DNA from: Gammaproteobacteria bacterium
GTDB taxonomy: Bacteria > Pseudomonadota > Gammaproteobacteria > Ga0077536
DNA: 6,300 nucleotides
Direction: 5' to 3'
Assembly: GCA_003540955.1 (NCBI GenBank)
Contig: DPMX01000339.1
Coordinates: 1-6,300, forward strand
Of the stretch, positions 1 through 6,283 are shown piece after piece (the stretch's first letter is position 1; each line of letters starts with the position of its first letter). A program made the translations under genes and the position numbers. The notes beneath the pieces are model-generated. The model was given only the letters and a program-made list of their open reading frames with translations, made no database searches and had not been told where the DNA came from.

Positions 1-242
1 GCCGCCATCGCCGTCAGCAGCGTCCAGGCCTCCCAGTAGCCACGCGCGGTCTCCTCGCCTTCGAGCAGGTACAGCCAATGATCGACCACCCATACGGAGT
101 CGAAACCCGTGTCCTCGGCAAGCCGCGTCATCGCCGCCATGTCGCTCCAGCGACGCGTGCCCGGTCCGCGCATACCGTCCCCCTGGGGCATCATCAGCCC
201 GACCTTCATCGCACCGGGTTCAATTCCTTTTCGATCGCTCAT
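1..242 (-). CDS. LLM class flavin-dependent oxidoreductase (luciferase-like), N-terminal part, cut by window start
   Basis: The minus-strand reading frame opens at ATG 242-240 and stays open to base 1, giving 80 complete codons; the rest of the gene lies outside the window. After a short leader the protein reads KVGLMMPQGDG (residues 13-23), then a stretch with AEDTGFDSVWVVDHW (about residues 43-57) and YWEAWTLLTAMA (about 69-80). This is the first beta strand, first helix and 'GFDS-W-DH' segment typical of the bacterial luciferase-like TIM barrel, which uses FMNH2 or reduced F420 to oxidise a substrate. The substrate cannot be told from this fragment. The start is supported by GGAGGA five bases upstream. 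G+C is about 65%, well above the rest of the window (roughly 45-50%). It is divergent from the DUF1329 gene. The family call is confident; the subfamily is unknown. Confidence 0.88.
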   Translation of the reverse strand, partial: MSDRKGIEPGAMKVGLMMPQGDGMRGPGTRRWSDMAAMTRLAEDTGFDSVWVVDHWLYLLEGEETARGYWEAWTLLTAMA

Positions 243-247
243 GAAAG

Positions 248-253
248 TCCTCC
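248..253 (-). promoter_or_regulatory. Shine-Dalgarno site of the leftward LLM gene
   Basis: On the minus strand this reads GGAGGA and ends five bases before the ATG at 242-240. It fixes that start rather than the later in-frame ATG at residue 12 of the protein. Confidence 0.8.
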
Positions 254-280
254 GTATCTATAATTATGGAAATAATAATC

Positions 281-299
281 TCGAGCATACGTGCCTCGA
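281..299. repeat. Imperfect inverted repeat in the divergent spacer (operator or hairpin candidate)
   Basis: TCGAGCA (281-287) pairs with TG-C-CTCGA (292-299): seven base pairs with one bulged C at 294, and a TACG loop at 288-291. It lies about 40 bases upstream of the leftward LLM start, next to an A+T-rich stretch (255-280), where a regulator site or a leader hairpin would be placed. No regulator is encoded in the window to match it, so the role is an inference. Confidence 0.35.
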
Positions 300-380
300 A
301 AGCGGCATTCAACTTCGGCGGAAGGCCAGCTACCTTGAATATCCTGCCACTTGGTTGAATGCTAGTCGGCACGACACGGG

Positions 381-418
381 ACAACAGTTGTGTCACAGTT
401 GAGATTCGAACAGAATCT
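381..418. repeat. Two adjacent perfect dyads upstream of the DUF1329 gene
   Basis: The first dyad is ACAAC-A-GTTGT (381-391). The second is AGATTC-GAACA-GAATCT (402-418), with perfect six-base arms. Their centres, at 386 and 410, are 24 bases apart, a little over two helical turns. A wider pair GACAC (373-377) and GTGTC (390-394) overlaps the first dyad. They sit 31-68 bases upstream of the preferred DUF1329 start, a plausible place for a dimeric repressor or activator. Dyads this short can arise by chance, so this is only a candidate. Confidence 0.35.
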
Positions 419-448
419 TTTGACTCAGATAAGCCGGGCATATTTGCA

Positions 449-1813
449 ATGCATCTTCTTGAAGCTGAAGTGAAGCCTTCGCTATCGCGGGCCAAGCCCC
501 CGAGGCTACCACTAGCGATACTCGCAATTGCATTGCTGCCGCTGCAAATAACAATTGCAGCACCCACACGGGATGACGTACTCGCTTGGCTAGAGGAATT
601 TCGTTACGCGCATGATGGACTAACTACAAACACTATCATTGCAATTGAGCATTTTGACGTGCTAAAACCCTTCGTCGTCCCCGGGTTTTTCGAAGCAATG
701 CAGTTTCCGGAAGTTGCGATCGAGATCGAGCAGGCGTACCGCTTTGAAGCGCCGGCGATCTATCAAAAAGCGACCCTGGAAGGAGGTGACAGCGCTACCC
801 TCGGGGCCAACGGTGCGCTTGAGGGTTACGCGGCCGGCATGCCTTTCTCTCACGCTCGTATCGCAGCTGGCTTACCTTCTGAAGCGGGACTTATGGTGGC
901 GTGGAATCACATCCATCGCTGGCAATATTATGGTTACAAATCCCCCGAAATGCGGATCAGTCTGGTACGTCCAAACACTGGCGGTGAAAGAAAAGTACTA
1001 TCTCCGGGGCTAGAAGGCGGCGGCATCGTCGATCGTTTTATAACAACGTCCTACCACCGGGTGTACCTCAGCCACCTCGCGATGCTTCCGGGTCAAGCCT
1101 ATCGGATCGATCTGGATGATGCCGATCGATTTCTATGGAAAGAATTCTTCGAATTCTTCGAACCGTTTGACGTGAAAGGGACTAAGTTTGTCATCGAGCG
1201 CGCCTTTGCCGATCTTGACGATCAGGTAAACTCCTATCTACCAAGCCAGCGACGAGTGCGACGGCTATCTGCGAAGGAACGCGCCGATTCATTTATGGGC
1301 ACCGATTTCACCTTCGATGACTTCGCAGTATTCTCAGGACGTGTGTTCGATTTCAAGTGGACCTACCTCGGACAGAAGTCGATCCTGTTCGTGGCGAATT
1401 CGAAACACGAGAATGCGAAATTCTACGGACCTAGCAGCCTAATTCCAAAAGACCGTTGGCAAGTGCGTCGATGCTACGTGGTCGAGTTAACCCCAGTGTG
1501 GAAAGATCACCCCTATGCTAGCCGTTTAATGTTCATCGACAGGGAAAATTTCGAGGCCGCGTTCGCGGCGATCTTCGACCACAACGGCGACCTATGGAAA
1601 TCACTCTATACCGTGGTCCAAGCACCACAAGACAATACTGGAAATGATGCTATTGTTGGCAAGAGCGTAGTCAGCTGGCGCGCTTCGATTGCTTTCGACC
1701 ACAAGAACAATCGTGGCTCGGTGGGGATAGGTGAGCCCGTTGCTCACCCGACTATGAACGCATCGAAGGTCCGACAAACCTTCGACGTATCTAACCTTAC
1801 AAGTGGACGTTAA
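449..1813 (+). CDS. DUF1329 family secreted protein (LolA/LppX-like fold predicted)
   Basis: A 454-residue protein with a signal-peptide-like N-terminus: basic residues at 9-19 (K, R, K, R), a hydrophobic core at about 20-36, and a likely cleavage around Ala37-Ala38. DUF1329 traits follow: GYAAGMPFS (126-134), a YLPSQRRVRRLS segment (about 263-274), MGTDFTFDDF (283-292), DFKWTYLGQK (301-310), RCYVVELTP (341-349), HPYASRLMFIDRENF (354-368) and FDHNGDLWK (376-384). DUF1329 proteins are periplasmic or outer-membrane associated, resemble lipoprotein carriers, and often neighbour LLM oxidoreductases and RND-type permeases; no biochemical activity is established here. The length is normal for the family. 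The frame is open from ATG 359, but that extension would bury the signal peptide and cover the dyads at 381-418, so ATG 449 is preferred. GTG 470 is also possible and would give a shorter, more classical signal peptide. Neither start has a good Shine-Dalgarno site. It is probably co-transcribed with the LLM pseudogene 47 bases downstream. Confidence 0.85.
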   Translation: MHLLEAEVKPSLSRAKPPRLPLAILAIALLPLQITIAAPTRDDVLAWLEEFRYAHDGLTTNTIIAIEHFDVLKPFVVPGFFEAMQFPEVAIEIEQAYRFEAPAIYQKATLEGGDSATLGANGALEGYAAGMPFSHARIAAGLPSEAGLMVAWNHIHRWQYYGYKSPEMRISLVRPNTGGERKVLSPGLEGGGIVDRFITTSYHRVYLSHLAMLPGQAYRIDLDDADRFLWKEFFEFFEPFDVKGTKFVIERAFADLDDQVNSYLPSQRRVRRLSAKERADSFMGTDFTFDDFAVFSGRVFDFKWTYLGQKSILFVANSKHENAKFYGPSSLIPKDRWQVRRCYVVELTPVWKDHPYASRLMFIDRENFEAAFAAIFDHNGDLWKSLYTVVQAPQDNTGNDAIVGKSVVSWRASIAFDHKNNRGSVGIGEPVAHPTMNASKVRQTFDVSNLTSGR

Positions 1814-1847
1814 ATGAGATAAAAACATCACATTTTGTAAGGCAGTC

Positions 1848-1854
1848 TAGGAGG
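1848..1854 (+). promoter_or_regulatory. Strong Shine-Dalgarno site of the broken LLM gene
   Basis: TAGGAGG lies six bases before ATG 1861. It selects that ATG over the TTG directly in front of it (1858). Translation initiation signals therefore remain intact although the reading frame behind them is destroyed. Confidence 0.8.
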
Positions 1855-1860
1855 TTTTTG

Positions 1861-2799
1861 ATGAAATTTGGATTCTTGACAGAGGGCGATACTCCACCAG
1901 GTGCATCAGCAGCAAACCGCCTACATGAGGTGATACGAGAAGCACAGTTTTGCGATGAGATGAATTTTGACTTCTGGGGCAGTTCCGAACAGCACTTTAC
2001 CGATCCTGTGGCGACGATCTCCGCACCCGAAGTTTTGTACGGGGCGGTAGCTCAGGCAACGAGCCGAATTAAATTGCGCAGCATGTCAACTGTGTTGCTG
2101 CATTAGATAGAACATCACGGTGAGTTCTACAACATCGAGCCAACGATAGTGTGGCCACGTCTTTACCAACCTCAATTCCCCGAGATTCATGTAGCTGCTA
2201 CTAGTTTGGAAACGCATATTGAGGCCGGCAAAATAGGGACCGGCGTCATGAACGCCTCACCGTTCGCATGGGACTATTTGGAAGATTGCATTAAGGCCTA
2301 CAAAAACGCGTTAAGAGATGCACAACCTCTGTCTGGCGTTGGTGTTACAGATACAATATCGTTAGGCGTATTCGGCGTACATTGTGCACGCACTCGTGCC
2401 GTCGCTCTTGAAGAAGCACGCCCATCGTCTTTGGGTTTTGCAAAATTTTTAATGAGTTTCTAAGGAGCCATCAGTGAGACCAGTCCAGGCTACGCGTACC
2501 TAGCTGGAGTCAAAGAAACTCTCGGTGATCGTTCCGACGATTTGCCTTATTTGGTAGATGCACTGCCCTGGTTTCTCGTCGGTGCTCCGGACGACATCAT
2601 CAAGCGGATCCGCGAATTCGAAGCAATGGGGATAAACGAAGTGATTCTTCGTATGGATGGCCATGGTCACCATAAGATTATGGAGAGCATCGAAATGTTC
2701 GGGAAGTACGTACTCCCCGAATTCCAAAACCCCGGCAACATCGTCCGTAACAGGGGCTACGAAGAGTACGGCGTGGAATCGCCGCCATATATGTTGTGA
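1861..2799 (+). pseudogene. Decayed LLM class flavin-dependent oxidoreductase (internal deletion plus two in-frame stops)
   Basis: Three open pieces in one frame together spell a luciferase-like monooxygenase. Piece 1 (1861-2106) begins KFGFLTEGD, contains FDFWGSSEQHF and ends in KLRSMSTVLLH before TAG 2104-2106. Piece 2 resumes at once with IEHHGEFYNIEPTIVWPRLY and IHVAATSLETH and runs to TAA 2461-2463. Piece 3 carries the C-terminal helix region, PWFLVGAPDDIIKRIREFE and KIMESIEMFGKYVLPEF, to TGA 2797-2799. Intact relatives carry about 65-70 more residues between the VLLH and HHGEFYNI landmarks (the 'AE-ATLD-LSGGR-G-GRG' part of the barrel). Their absence means a deletion of around 200 bp at about 2100-2110, in addition to the stops. 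The barrel core that helps bind flavin is gone, so a functional enzyme is very unlikely. The gene lies 47 bases after DUF1329 on the same strand. It belongs to a different LLM subgroup from the one at 1-242. Confidence 0.87.
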
Positions 2800-2821
2800 T
2801 CAGTAATAACCTCTTGAAACT

Positions 2822-4285
2822 TCAGCCACTGTGATCAATGAAAATATTCTTCTCCTCAGTATATAACTCCAGTGCCCGCATACTGAGTTCGCGACCTAAG
2901 CCGGATTTCTTGTGGCCGCCAAAAGGCGCGAACAGCCCGTAACGGCTCGCGCTGCCATTCGAATTGACGGAAACCATGCCGCATTGTAGAGCTCGCGCGA
3001 CGCGGACAGCCTTGCCCACATCACGCGACCACACCGAAGCGTTTAATCCGTACTCATTGTCATTCGCCATCGCGATAGCATCTGTCTCATCATCGAACGG
3101 AATCATAACCACCACTGGCCCGAAAATTTCCTCGCGCGCCGCCCGCATGTCATTGTTCGCATTCGCAAGTACAGTCGGTGAAAAATAATGTCCTTCCGAC
3201 AGTCCGGCCGGCCGGCCACCACCACATAGCAAATCGGCGCCTTCAGCAACGGCGCCCTCTACATAGTCATTCACCGTGTGCCAACTCGAGCTCGAAATCA
3301 GAGGTCCCATACTCGTGTCATGTGCCATAGGATCGCCGACACGAAACTGCGCCGTGCTATTTATTAAACGCTTGGTGAATGTCTCAAGTATCCCACGCTC
3401 GACAAACAACCGGGTGCGCGCGGAACAACTTTGACCTGCATTGCCAAAAGCGCCAGACACCGCCGCTGAAGCAGCTTTATCGAGATCGGCGTCAGCAAAA
3501 ACGATATTCGGACTTTTCCCACCAAGTTCCAACGAAACGCGTTTAATGTCATCCGCAGATTGCTTTAACAATTCTGCGCCCGTACGTGTTTCTCCAGTAA
3601 ACGCGATCTTGTTAATCATTGGGTGGCGGGCAATCTTATTCCCCAATTCCCCCCCGGGTCCGGGCAAGACATTGAAGACCCCAGGAGGTATGCCTGCAGC
3701 CAGCGCAATCTGCCCCAGAATTAGGCTTGTGATAGGCGTGTAGCTGGCTGGTTTTAGTATAATTGCACAACCACACGCAAGCGCAGGTGCAGTTTTCCAC
3801 GATGCCGCCAGTAACGGAAAATTCCAAGGCGTGATTTGCGCAACAACGCCGATGGGTTCACGTAGGGTGAAATCCAAAACATCTGCCCCCATTGGGATCG
3901 TGTCGCCGAAAAACTTGTCGGCGGAACCGGCGTAATACTCGAACACACGTGCGCTCGCATCCACCTCGTTGCGGGAATTAGCAAGCGTCTTCCCGCCACA
4001 ACGAGTTTCGAGTTGAGCGAGTTCATCAAATCTAGTTCTAATTCCATCAGCGATAGCTTGCAAAACGCGACCGCGCGCAAAGGGCGCCAGCCTCGGCCAA
4101 GGTCCCTGATCAAAGGCCACCCTTGCTGCAGACACGGCTGCTTCCAAATCCGAGACGCTGGCACACGCTACTTCAGCGACAACGGATTCTGTAGCCGGAT
4201 CATCAACTACGAATATCGCGCCTCGTTCGGCGTCTCGCAACTCGCCATTAATCAGAAGTTGGTAATTAGCGCTTGTCGATGTCAT
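2822..4285 (-). CDS. NAD(P)+-dependent aldehyde dehydrogenase
   Basis: A complete 487-residue cytosolic enzyme of the ALDH superfamily, which oxidises an aldehyde to the acid with NAD(P)+. Visible landmarks are PWNFP (153-157, oxyanion Asn155), Lys178 in LKPASYTP, FTGE (229-232, Rossmann loop), LELGGKSPN (catalytic base Glu253), GNAGQSCSAR (nucleophile Cys287), EEIFGP (386-390 region, Glu386 contacts the nicotinamide ribose), NEYGLNASVWSRD (410-422) and PFGGHKKSGLGRE (454-466). All catalytic residues are present. The overall pattern resembles the betaine-aldehyde and gamma-aminobutyraldehyde dehydrogenase group, but the substrate cannot be fixed. Position 181 is Ser where many NAD-specific members have Glu (KPSE or KxAE), which may relax or change the cofactor preference. 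The start at 4285 lies inside the HAD gene (20-base overlap), with GGAAG at 4295-4291 five bases before it, so translational coupling is likely. It converges with the LLM pseudogene 22 bases away, with no clear terminator between them. Confidence 0.95.
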   Translation of the reverse strand: MTSTSANYQLLINGELRDAERGAIFVVDDPATESVVAEVACASVSDLEAAVSAARVAFDQGPWPRLAPFARGRVLQAIADGIRTRFDELAQLETRCGGKTLANSRNEVDASARVFEYYAGSADKFFGDTIPMGADVLDFTLREPIGVVAQITPWNFPLLAASWKTAPALACGCAIILKPASYTPITSLILGQIALAAGIPPGVFNVLPGPGGELGNKIARHPMINKIAFTGETRTGAELLKQSADDIKRVSLELGGKSPNIVFADADLDKAASAAVSGAFGNAGQSCSARTRLFVERGILETFTKRLINSTAQFRVGDPMAHDTSMGPLISSSSWHTVNDYVEGAVAEGADLLCGGGRPAGLSEGHYFSPTVLANANNDMRAAREEIFGPVVVMIPFDDETDAIAMANDNEYGLNASVWSRDVGKAVRVARALQCGMVSVNSNGSASRYGLFAPFGGHKKSGLGRELSMRALELYTEEKNIFIDHSG

Positions 4286-5003
4286 GGGTGCTTCCAGCCC
4301 TCAGTGAAGATATTTGTGCCGATATGACTTCTTTTAACCACGAGACTAAATCGTCCGCAATAATATGTATATGCTCGCCAACCTTCCCATGACTAAACTC
4401 AGATGCATTACGGATCCAAACCGTAGTCATCCCAAGTGCCGCAGCTGGTCGCAAATTGTCTGGCACGTCTTCTACCAACGCAATTGATGAGAGTTTGCCG
4501 CCCACCGCTTCCGCTACTCGACGGTACACGGCGACGTCCGGCTTCGGCGCATAATCCGCGGCCACGATGTCAAATATGTCATCAAATTGCGCCGCGCAAC
4601 CAAGACGTTTTAATACGCGATCCGCATGATCCGCAGTGCCGTTAGTAAAAACAAACTTACGCCCTTGTAACCCTTCGAGAGCCAACTTGAGAGCAGGGTT
4701 GGATTTAACAACCAAATAGTCAACGTCATGGATATAGTTAAAGTAAATCTCCGGTGTCACCCCGTAATGCTTAATTAAACCGTGCAGCGGCGTACCGTAT
4801 TCCCGCATGTACGTCCTTTGCAGTTCTCGGGCTTGTTGTGTTGATGTGCCGAGCAGTTCACAAAACAAACGTTGCGCCTGGACCGACATTTGCTGCTGCA
4901 AATTACAGGTTGCCGGATACAATGTGTTGTCCAGATCGAACAACCAATTATTGATATGCCGCAGCTTCTGCGGTGGCGTACTCATTGCAGCCGCTTCACC
5001 CAT
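4266..5003 (-). CDS. HAD family hydrolase, pyrimidine 5'-nucleotidase-like
   Basis: A 245-residue soluble phosphatase of the haloacid dehalogenase superfamily with the four motifs in order: FDLDNTLYP (22-30; nucleophile Asp23, acid/base Asp25), FTNGT (119-123; Thr120), Lys154 in APKPD, and VEDVPDNL (177-184; Glu178, Asp179, Asp182, Mg2+ binding). A helical cap lies between motifs I and II. The NTLYPA motif I, the short cap with a YMREYGTPLHGL segment (65-76) and the VEDVPDNL motif match the pyrimidine 5'-nucleotidase (SDT1-like) group, which removes phosphate from UMP or CMP; homologues also act on other small phosphates. The start could be Met7 (ATG 4985), since neither ATG has a strong Shine-Dalgarno site. 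It is flanked upstream by the secreted protein gene (44-base gap) and overlaps the aldehyde dehydrogenase start, suggesting a three-gene transcript. Family call is firm; the exact substrate is inferred. Confidence 0.92.
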   Translation of the reverse strand: MGEAAAMSTPPQKLRHINNWLFDLDNTLYPATCNLQQQMSVQAQRLFCELLGTSTQQARELQRTYMREYGTPLHGLIKHYGVTPEIYFNYIHDVDYLVVKSNPALKLALEGLQGRKFVFTNGTADHADRVLKRLGCAAQFDDIFDIVAADYAPKPDVAVYRRVAEAVGGKLSSIALVEDVPDNLRPAAALGMTTVWIRNASEFSHGKVGEHIHIIADDLVSWLKEVISAQISSLRAGSTHDIDKR

Positions 5004-5047
5004 AAATTCATGTGATACCGGCCACTACGACGTCACTTCATTGGCGA

Positions 5048-5554
5048 CTAGAAATGCACAGAAGCATCGACCGGCGCCAGGATGATCTCCTCAATCGTTA
5101 CATCCTTGAGTTTTCCCTTGTTCGCGACATACATCATGACGGTCCGCCCAGGAAACTCGAAGGTTATAGTGTAGACCTCGTATCTGGGATTCGTGTCAAC
5201 ACTAATCGATACTTTGGCATTTTCGCCGTACATATCGGTGGCAAACGAATCCATCAACGCCTTCCCTAATTCACGAACCCCCTCACCTTCAAATTCGCCA
5301 GCATCACGACTCGCCCAGATCATCGTTCCGTCCCGAAACTGTACAATACCATGATGGACGTCAACGTCATCCTTATCGACAACCTCGAGGACGCCGGGTC
5401 GGATCTCTACCAACTGGTATTTTTCTGCTAACTGCGGGCGCAATGCCTTCTCTGCGTCGCCAACTCTAACAGTGATTTCACCTATCTTGAAGTCGCCGGC
5501 ATTCGCCGAGATAGTCACGAGCAAGGCTACTATACTGATTAACAGGACGCGCAT
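5048..5554 (-). CDS. Small secreted protein of unknown function
   Basis: A 168-residue protein with a textbook Sec signal peptide: MR, then a hydrophobic core (residues 3-15), and the AxA site ANA ending at Ala19, so cleavage falls before Gly20. The mature part is about 149 residues with no cysteine, no further membrane segment and many acidic residues. It begins DFKIGEITVRVGDAEK and ends in a strand-rich region (about residues 112-160). I do not recognise a family. The frame is open upstream to 5623, but ATG 5554 is chosen because GGGGAGGA lies seven bases before it and the signal peptide then starts exactly at the N-terminus. It is first in the leftward group with the HAD and aldehyde dehydrogenase genes and is divergent from the LOG gene. 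A periplasmic location is expected because no lipobox is present. Confidence 0.85.
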   Translation of the reverse strand: MRVLLISIVALLVTISANAGDFKIGEITVRVGDAEKALRPQLAEKYQLVEIRPGVLEVVDKDDVDVHHGIVQFRDGTMIWASRDAGEFEGEGVRELGKALMDSFATDMYGENAKVSISVDTNPRYEVYTITFEFPGRTVMMYVANKGKLKDVTIEEIILAPVDASVHF

Positions 5555-5561
5555 CACAGAA

Positions 5562-5569
5562 TCCTCCCC
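5562..5569 (-). promoter_or_regulatory. Shine-Dalgarno site that fixes the start of the secreted protein gene
   Basis: On the minus strand this reads GGGGAGGA and ends seven bases before ATG 5554-5552. It rules out the longer frame starting at 5623. Confidence 0.85.
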
Positions 5570-5600
5570 AGAAAGGTTTCCCATAGTCGAAAGGTGGGCC

Positions 5601-5630
5601 AGTATATGTAGACCACAGAGCATTTTTCAA
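5601..5630 (-). promoter_or_regulatory. Sigma70-type promoter of the leftward three-gene group
   Basis: On the minus strand TTGAAA (5630-5625) and TATACT (5606-5601) each match five of six consensus bases and are separated by 18 bases. Transcription would start near 5594, leaving a leader of about 40 bases that contains the ribosome binding site. Spacing and position fit well, but there is no experimental support. Confidence 0.6.
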
Positions 5631-5670
5631 GAATGCAATACTATTAGCACTAAAGTGAGCGAATGCGCGA

Positions 5671-6267
5671 ATGATTAAACGAGTCTTTCGAAGAATATGT
5701 GTATTCTCAGGATCACGAGATGGATATAACCCAGCCTACCTCCAAGCCGCCCATGATTTAGGTGCGACTCTAGCGACACAAAACGTTGAACTCGTGTATG
5801 GGGGAGGTAGCATGGGGTTAATGGGTGCTATAGCTGATTCAACTTTGAGTTATGGTGGTCGTGCTATCGGCGTCTTGCCTGAATTTCTGGCGACCGAGAA
5901 ATTGGCCCATAAAGGATTAAACAAAGTGTTTGTAACGCAAGATATGCATACTAGAAAAGCTAAGATGGCTGAACTGAGTGATGCGTTTATTGCCATGCCA
6001 GGCGGCCTCGGTACCTTTGAAGAACTCTTCGAGATGGTAACTTGGGCTCAGCTAGGTGTGCACGCTAAGCCGATCGGTTTGCTTAACACGAATCGGTTCT
6101 ACGAACCGCTGCTTAATTTGATTGAACATGCAATCCAAGCAGGTTTTATTCACGAGACCCATCGACAATTAATGATCGCAGATCAAGATCCATCTGGGTT
6201 GATTGAACAACTTCAAAAGCAACCAGAGTTGGACTTGCCAAAAATCACTGATCTGGATCAGACATAA
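5671..6267 (+). CDS. LOG family protein (TIGR00730-type Rossmann fold; putative nucleoside 5'-monophosphate phosphoribohydrolase)
   Basis: A complete 198-residue cytosolic protein. It shows the N-terminal strand-loop VFSGSR (11-16), the phosphate-binding YGGGSMGLMG (43-52), MHTRK (92-96, catalytic Arg95 expected) and the family signature PGGLGTFEELFE (110-121, catalytic Glu117 expected), then AQLGVHAKPIGLLN (126-139). Members cleave the N-glycosidic bond of AMP-like nucleotides, releasing the base and ribose 5-phosphate. Plant and some bacterial members activate cytokinins, while many bacterial ones probably act in purine nucleotide turnover or salvage. The length fits the family. The start at 5671 gives the usual short N-terminus, although the upstream sequence has only a weak Shine-Dalgarno match. 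The gene is divergent from the secreted protein gene, sharing a 116-base spacer; I could not identify its own promoter convincingly. Confidence 0.93.
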   Translation: MIKRVFRRICVFSGSRDGYNPAYLQAAHDLGATLATQNVELVYGGGSMGLMGAIADSTLSYGGRAIGVLPEFLATEKLAHKGLNKVFVTQDMHTRKAKMAELSDAFIAMPGGLGTFEELFEMVTWAQLGVHAKPIGLLNTNRFYEPLLNLIEHAIQAGFIHETHRQLMIADQDPSGLIEQLQKQPELDLPKITDLDQT

Positions 6268-6283
6268 TCTCGTTCGTGTCGAC

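Noticed and set aside
259..264. Perfect TATAAT on the plus strand in the divergent spacer
   Set aside because: No -35 element lies at a proper distance, and it falls in a generally A+T-rich stretch about 185 bases before the DUF1329 start.
359..448. N-terminal extension of the DUF1329 frame from ATG 359
   Set aside because: It would place 30 polar residues before the signal peptide region, has no ribosome binding site and covers the dyads at 381-418. ATG 449 or GTG 470 fits a secreted protein better.
1142..1162. Tandem GAATTCTTC repeat inside the DUF1329 gene
   Set aside because: It encodes EFFEFFE in a region where relatives have a similar aromatic and acidic run, so it is explained by the protein sequence.
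1861..2799. Programmed stop-codon readthrough or an altered genetic code to explain one continuous LLM frame
   Set aside because: The two stops are different codons (TAG and TAA), the neighbouring genes use TAA, TAG and TGA as normal stops, and the missing core segment would still leave a non-functional protein. Decay is simpler.
2796..2837. Inverted TGATCAGT and ACTG-TG-ATCA pair at the convergent gene ends
   Set aside because: The stem has a two-base bulge, a 23-base loop, low G+C and no T-run on either strand, so it is not a convincing terminator.
3441..3743. 100-codon plus-strand open frame opposite the aldehyde dehydrogenase gene
   Set aside because: It is antisense to a well-supported gene, with low-complexity composition and no recognisable motif.
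3754..4164. 136-codon minus-strand open frame inside the aldehyde dehydrogenase gene
   Set aside because: It lies in another frame of a gene with full family motifs and shows no domain character of its own.
5620..5636. GCATT-AATGC dyad in the spacer before the LOG gene
   Set aside because: It has only five-base arms, and it overlaps the -35 region of the leftward promoter. It is too weak to call an operator.
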